A stretch of 7,665 nt of DNA from an uncultured Catenibacterium sp. (lineage in GTDB: Bacteria; Bacillota_I; Bacilli_A; Erysipelotrichales; Coprobacillaceae), in NCBI RefSeq assembly GCF_900540665.1, contig NZ_UQGV01000087.1:1-7665 (forward strand), written 5' to 3'. The position numbers and the translations under genes were made by a program. Positions 6,224 through 7,665 of the stretch are shown one piece after another (position 1 is the stretch's first letter; each line of letters starts with the position of its first letter). Under the pieces are notes generated by a model. It was not told the DNA's origin. It saw only the letters and a list, made by a program, of their open reading frames with translations, and ran no database searches.

Positions 6224-7585
6224 ATGGATACAAGAGAACTTCCTCATGACTTAGAAGCAGAACGTGCATTGTTAGGGGCGATGTTGATTGATAAGAACGC
6301 ATGTAATGATGTCATCAACATGGCAACACCTCAGGATTTCTATCTTGATGCACATCGACTGATCTTTACAGGCATGAAGTTCCTTCATGACAGTAATAAA
6401 CCAATCGATGCAACAACAGTGACTGATTATTTAATCAACCAGAAGATATTAGAAAAAGTAGGTGGGGTAGATTACTTATTGGTACTTGCGAATTCTGTAC
6501 CTACAGTAGCTCATACAACACATTATCTTCAGATTTTAAATGAGAAGTCATTATTACGAAGACTTATTAAAGAAGCCACAACCATCGTACAGGATGCTTA
6601 TGGTGAAATTACTGATATCAATGACTTTATTGATACAGTAGAAAAGGACGTCTTAGAAGTCACAAGAGATAGAAATGCCGGGGAATTCAAGACAATTGAA
6701 AGTGTTGTACAGAATGTTACAGCTAGAATGAATCTCCTCCAGAAAAATGGTGGAGTTGTCTCTGGTGTAAAAACAGGCTATAAAGAGTTAGATAAATTAA
6801 CATCAGGTTTTCAGCCAGGTGATTTAGTTATTCTTGCGGCTAGACCATCTGTAGGTAAAACAGCCTTTGCCTTGAATATCGGCTTTAATTCATCACTTAA
6901 TAGCGAAGAAGCTGTCGCAATATTCTCGCTAGAAATGCCTGCAGAACAGCTTGTAACCAGATTAATATGCTGTGCAGGGTCTATTGATAACGATAAATTA
7001 AAAACAGGTGCGATTCTTAAAGAGAATGCGAATAAATATTATGCAGCTGCTGATAGAGTCACACGTTGTAATTTATATATTGATGATACACCAGCAGTTA
7101 AGATTGGTGAAATTGCAGCTAAATGTAGAAGACTACAAAGAGAACAAGGCTTAAAGATGGTTATTATCGATTACCTTCAGCTGATTTCAGGTCCATCTTC
7201 ATCAAGAGAATCAAGACAGCAGGAAGTCTCTGATATCTCTAGACAGTTAAAAGCATTAGCCAGAGAATTAAAGTGTCCCGTTATTGCCTTATCACAGCTT
7301 TCTCGTCAGGTAGAACAGCGTAAGGGTAAACCTATGTTGTCCGACTTAAGAGAATCTGGGGCCATCGAACAGGATGCCGACATCGTAGCCTTCCTTCATC
7401 GTGAAGACTATCAGAATAAAGAAAAAGAAGCAGAAACTAATGGTTTAACAGAAATCGTTGTGGCTAAGCACAGAAATGGTGCAACAGCCGATATCAGCCT
7501 GGTATTTGAAAAACAATACTCTCGTTTCTCAGATTACTATACAGGTCCAGAAAACCAGAATAGTGGTGAAGGACTTAGAATTTAA
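6224..7585 (+). CDS. dnaB: Replicative DNA helicase DnaB (DnaC in B. subtilis)
   Basis: A 453-residue hexameric helicase, the usual length, that unwinds DNA at the replication fork and works with primase and the loader. The N-terminal domain (about 8-105, starting LPHDLEAERALLGAML) is followed by a linker and a RecA-like ATPase core (from about 180). The Walker A is ARPSVGKT (206-213), with Lys212/Thr213 and Ala in place of the first Gly, as is common in Bacillota. The catalytic Glu237 is in SLEM, and the Walker B is VIIDYLQL (Asp316). The DNA-binding loop region is near SRESRQQEVSDISRQLK (327-343). Motif H4 has LSQLSRQVEQR (Gln358), SDLRESGAIEQDAD lies at 373-386, and the likely arginine finger is Arg417 in KHRNG. 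No intein interrupts it. AAGGTGA (6211-6217) lies six bases before the ATG and overlaps the rplI stop. It is the last gene before terminators. Confidence 0.98.
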   Translation: MDTRELPHDLEAERALLGAMLIDKNACNDVINMATPQDFYLDAHRLIFTGMKFLHDSNKPIDATTVTDYLINQKILEKVGGVDYLLVLANSVPTVAHTTHYLQILNEKSLLRRLIKEATTIVQDAYGEITDINDFIDTVEKDVLEVTRDRNAGEFKTIESVVQNVTARMNLLQKNGGVVSGVKTGYKELDKLTSGFQPGDLVILAARPSVGKTAFALNIGFNSSLNSEEAVAIFSLEMPAEQLVTRLICCAGSIDNDKLKTGAILKENANKYYAAADRVTRCNLYIDDTPAVKIGEIAAKCRRLQREQGLKMVIIDYLQLISGPSSSRESRQQEVSDISRQLKALARELKCPVIALSQLSRQVEQRKGKPMLSDLRESGAIEQDADIVAFLHREDYQNKEKEAETNGLTEIVVAKHRNGATADISLVFEKQYSRFSDYYTGPENQNSGEGLRI

Positions 7586-7615
7586 AAGCAGTAGCGCTTG
7601 CGCTACTGCTTATTT
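7586..7615 (+). terminator. Intrinsic terminator after dnaB, possibly bidirectional
   Basis: An 11-base-pair perfect stem (AAGCAGTAGCG / CGCTACTGCTT) with loop CTTG begins immediately after the dnaB stop codon and is followed by ATTT. The plus-strand T tract is short and broken. On the minus strand the same stem is followed by TTTTAAATT, so it could also stop a convergent transcript entering from the right. Confidence 0.75.
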
Positions 7616-7617
7616 GT

Positions 7618-7632
7618 GCGACAGGCAGTCGC
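7618..7632 (+). other. Small hairpin between two terminator-like stems
   Basis: GCGAC / GTCGC form a 5-base-pair stem around the loop AGGCA, with no T tract after it. It lies between the hairpin at 7586-7611 and the one at 7637-7662. It may be part of a structured RNA end or may be chance. Confidence 0.35.
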
Positions 7633-7636
7633 TTAT

Positions 7637-7665
7637 ATGTCATGTCAACAGGGGCATGACATTTT
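7637..7665 (+). terminator. Second terminator-like hairpin at the window edge
   Basis: ATGTCATG / CATGACAT form a perfect 8-base-pair stem with a 10-base loop, followed by a T run that reaches the end of the window (at least four T, possibly more beyond). It points rightward, so it would act as a backup terminator for the dnaB operon or end a short transcript. Confidence 0.55.

Overview
The window looks like chromosomal DNA from a low-GC Bacillota (Firmicutes) bacterium. The AT-rich coding, the strong AGGAGG-type ribosome binding sites and the conserved gene order yybS-gdpP-rplI-dnaB (as in Bacillus subtilis, where the helicase is called dnaC) support this. The protein sequences feel closest to gut Erysipelotrichia/Coprobacillaceae-like lineages, but that is an impression without a database search.

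Layout: positions 1-25 hold no gene. From 26 to 2811, on the minus strand, lies a copper-efflux operon, csoR then copA. The two genes overlap by an ATGA. CopA carries a metal-binding domain at each end. The C-terminal one has its own Shine-Dalgarno sequence and in-frame ATG, so the same gene may also make a free CopZ-like copper chaperone. Positions 2812-2901 are a compact divergent control region. It has a near-consensus csoR promoter with a CsoR-type inverted repeat filling its -35/-10 spacer, and a back-to-back promoter for the rightward operon.

From 2902 to 7585, on the plus strand, runs a tight housekeeping operon: yybS (DUF2232 membrane protein of unknown function), gdpP (membrane c-di-AMP phosphodiesterase), rplI (ribosomal protein L9) and dnaB (replicative helicase). 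Gaps between these genes are 3-14 bases. Three consecutive hairpins follow dnaB; the first and third resemble intrinsic terminators.

How they work together: CsoR should shut off its own operon until Cu(I) binds it, then release CopA (and possibly CopZ) to capture and export copper. The rightward operon joins second-messenger turnover with translation and replication genes. Its promoter overlaps the copper promoter, so copper-dependent crosstalk is possible. I see no mobile element, CRISPR array, phage gene, tRNA or rRNA. Most of the window is ordinary core genome; the most interesting parts are the copA internal start and the divergent regulatory region.
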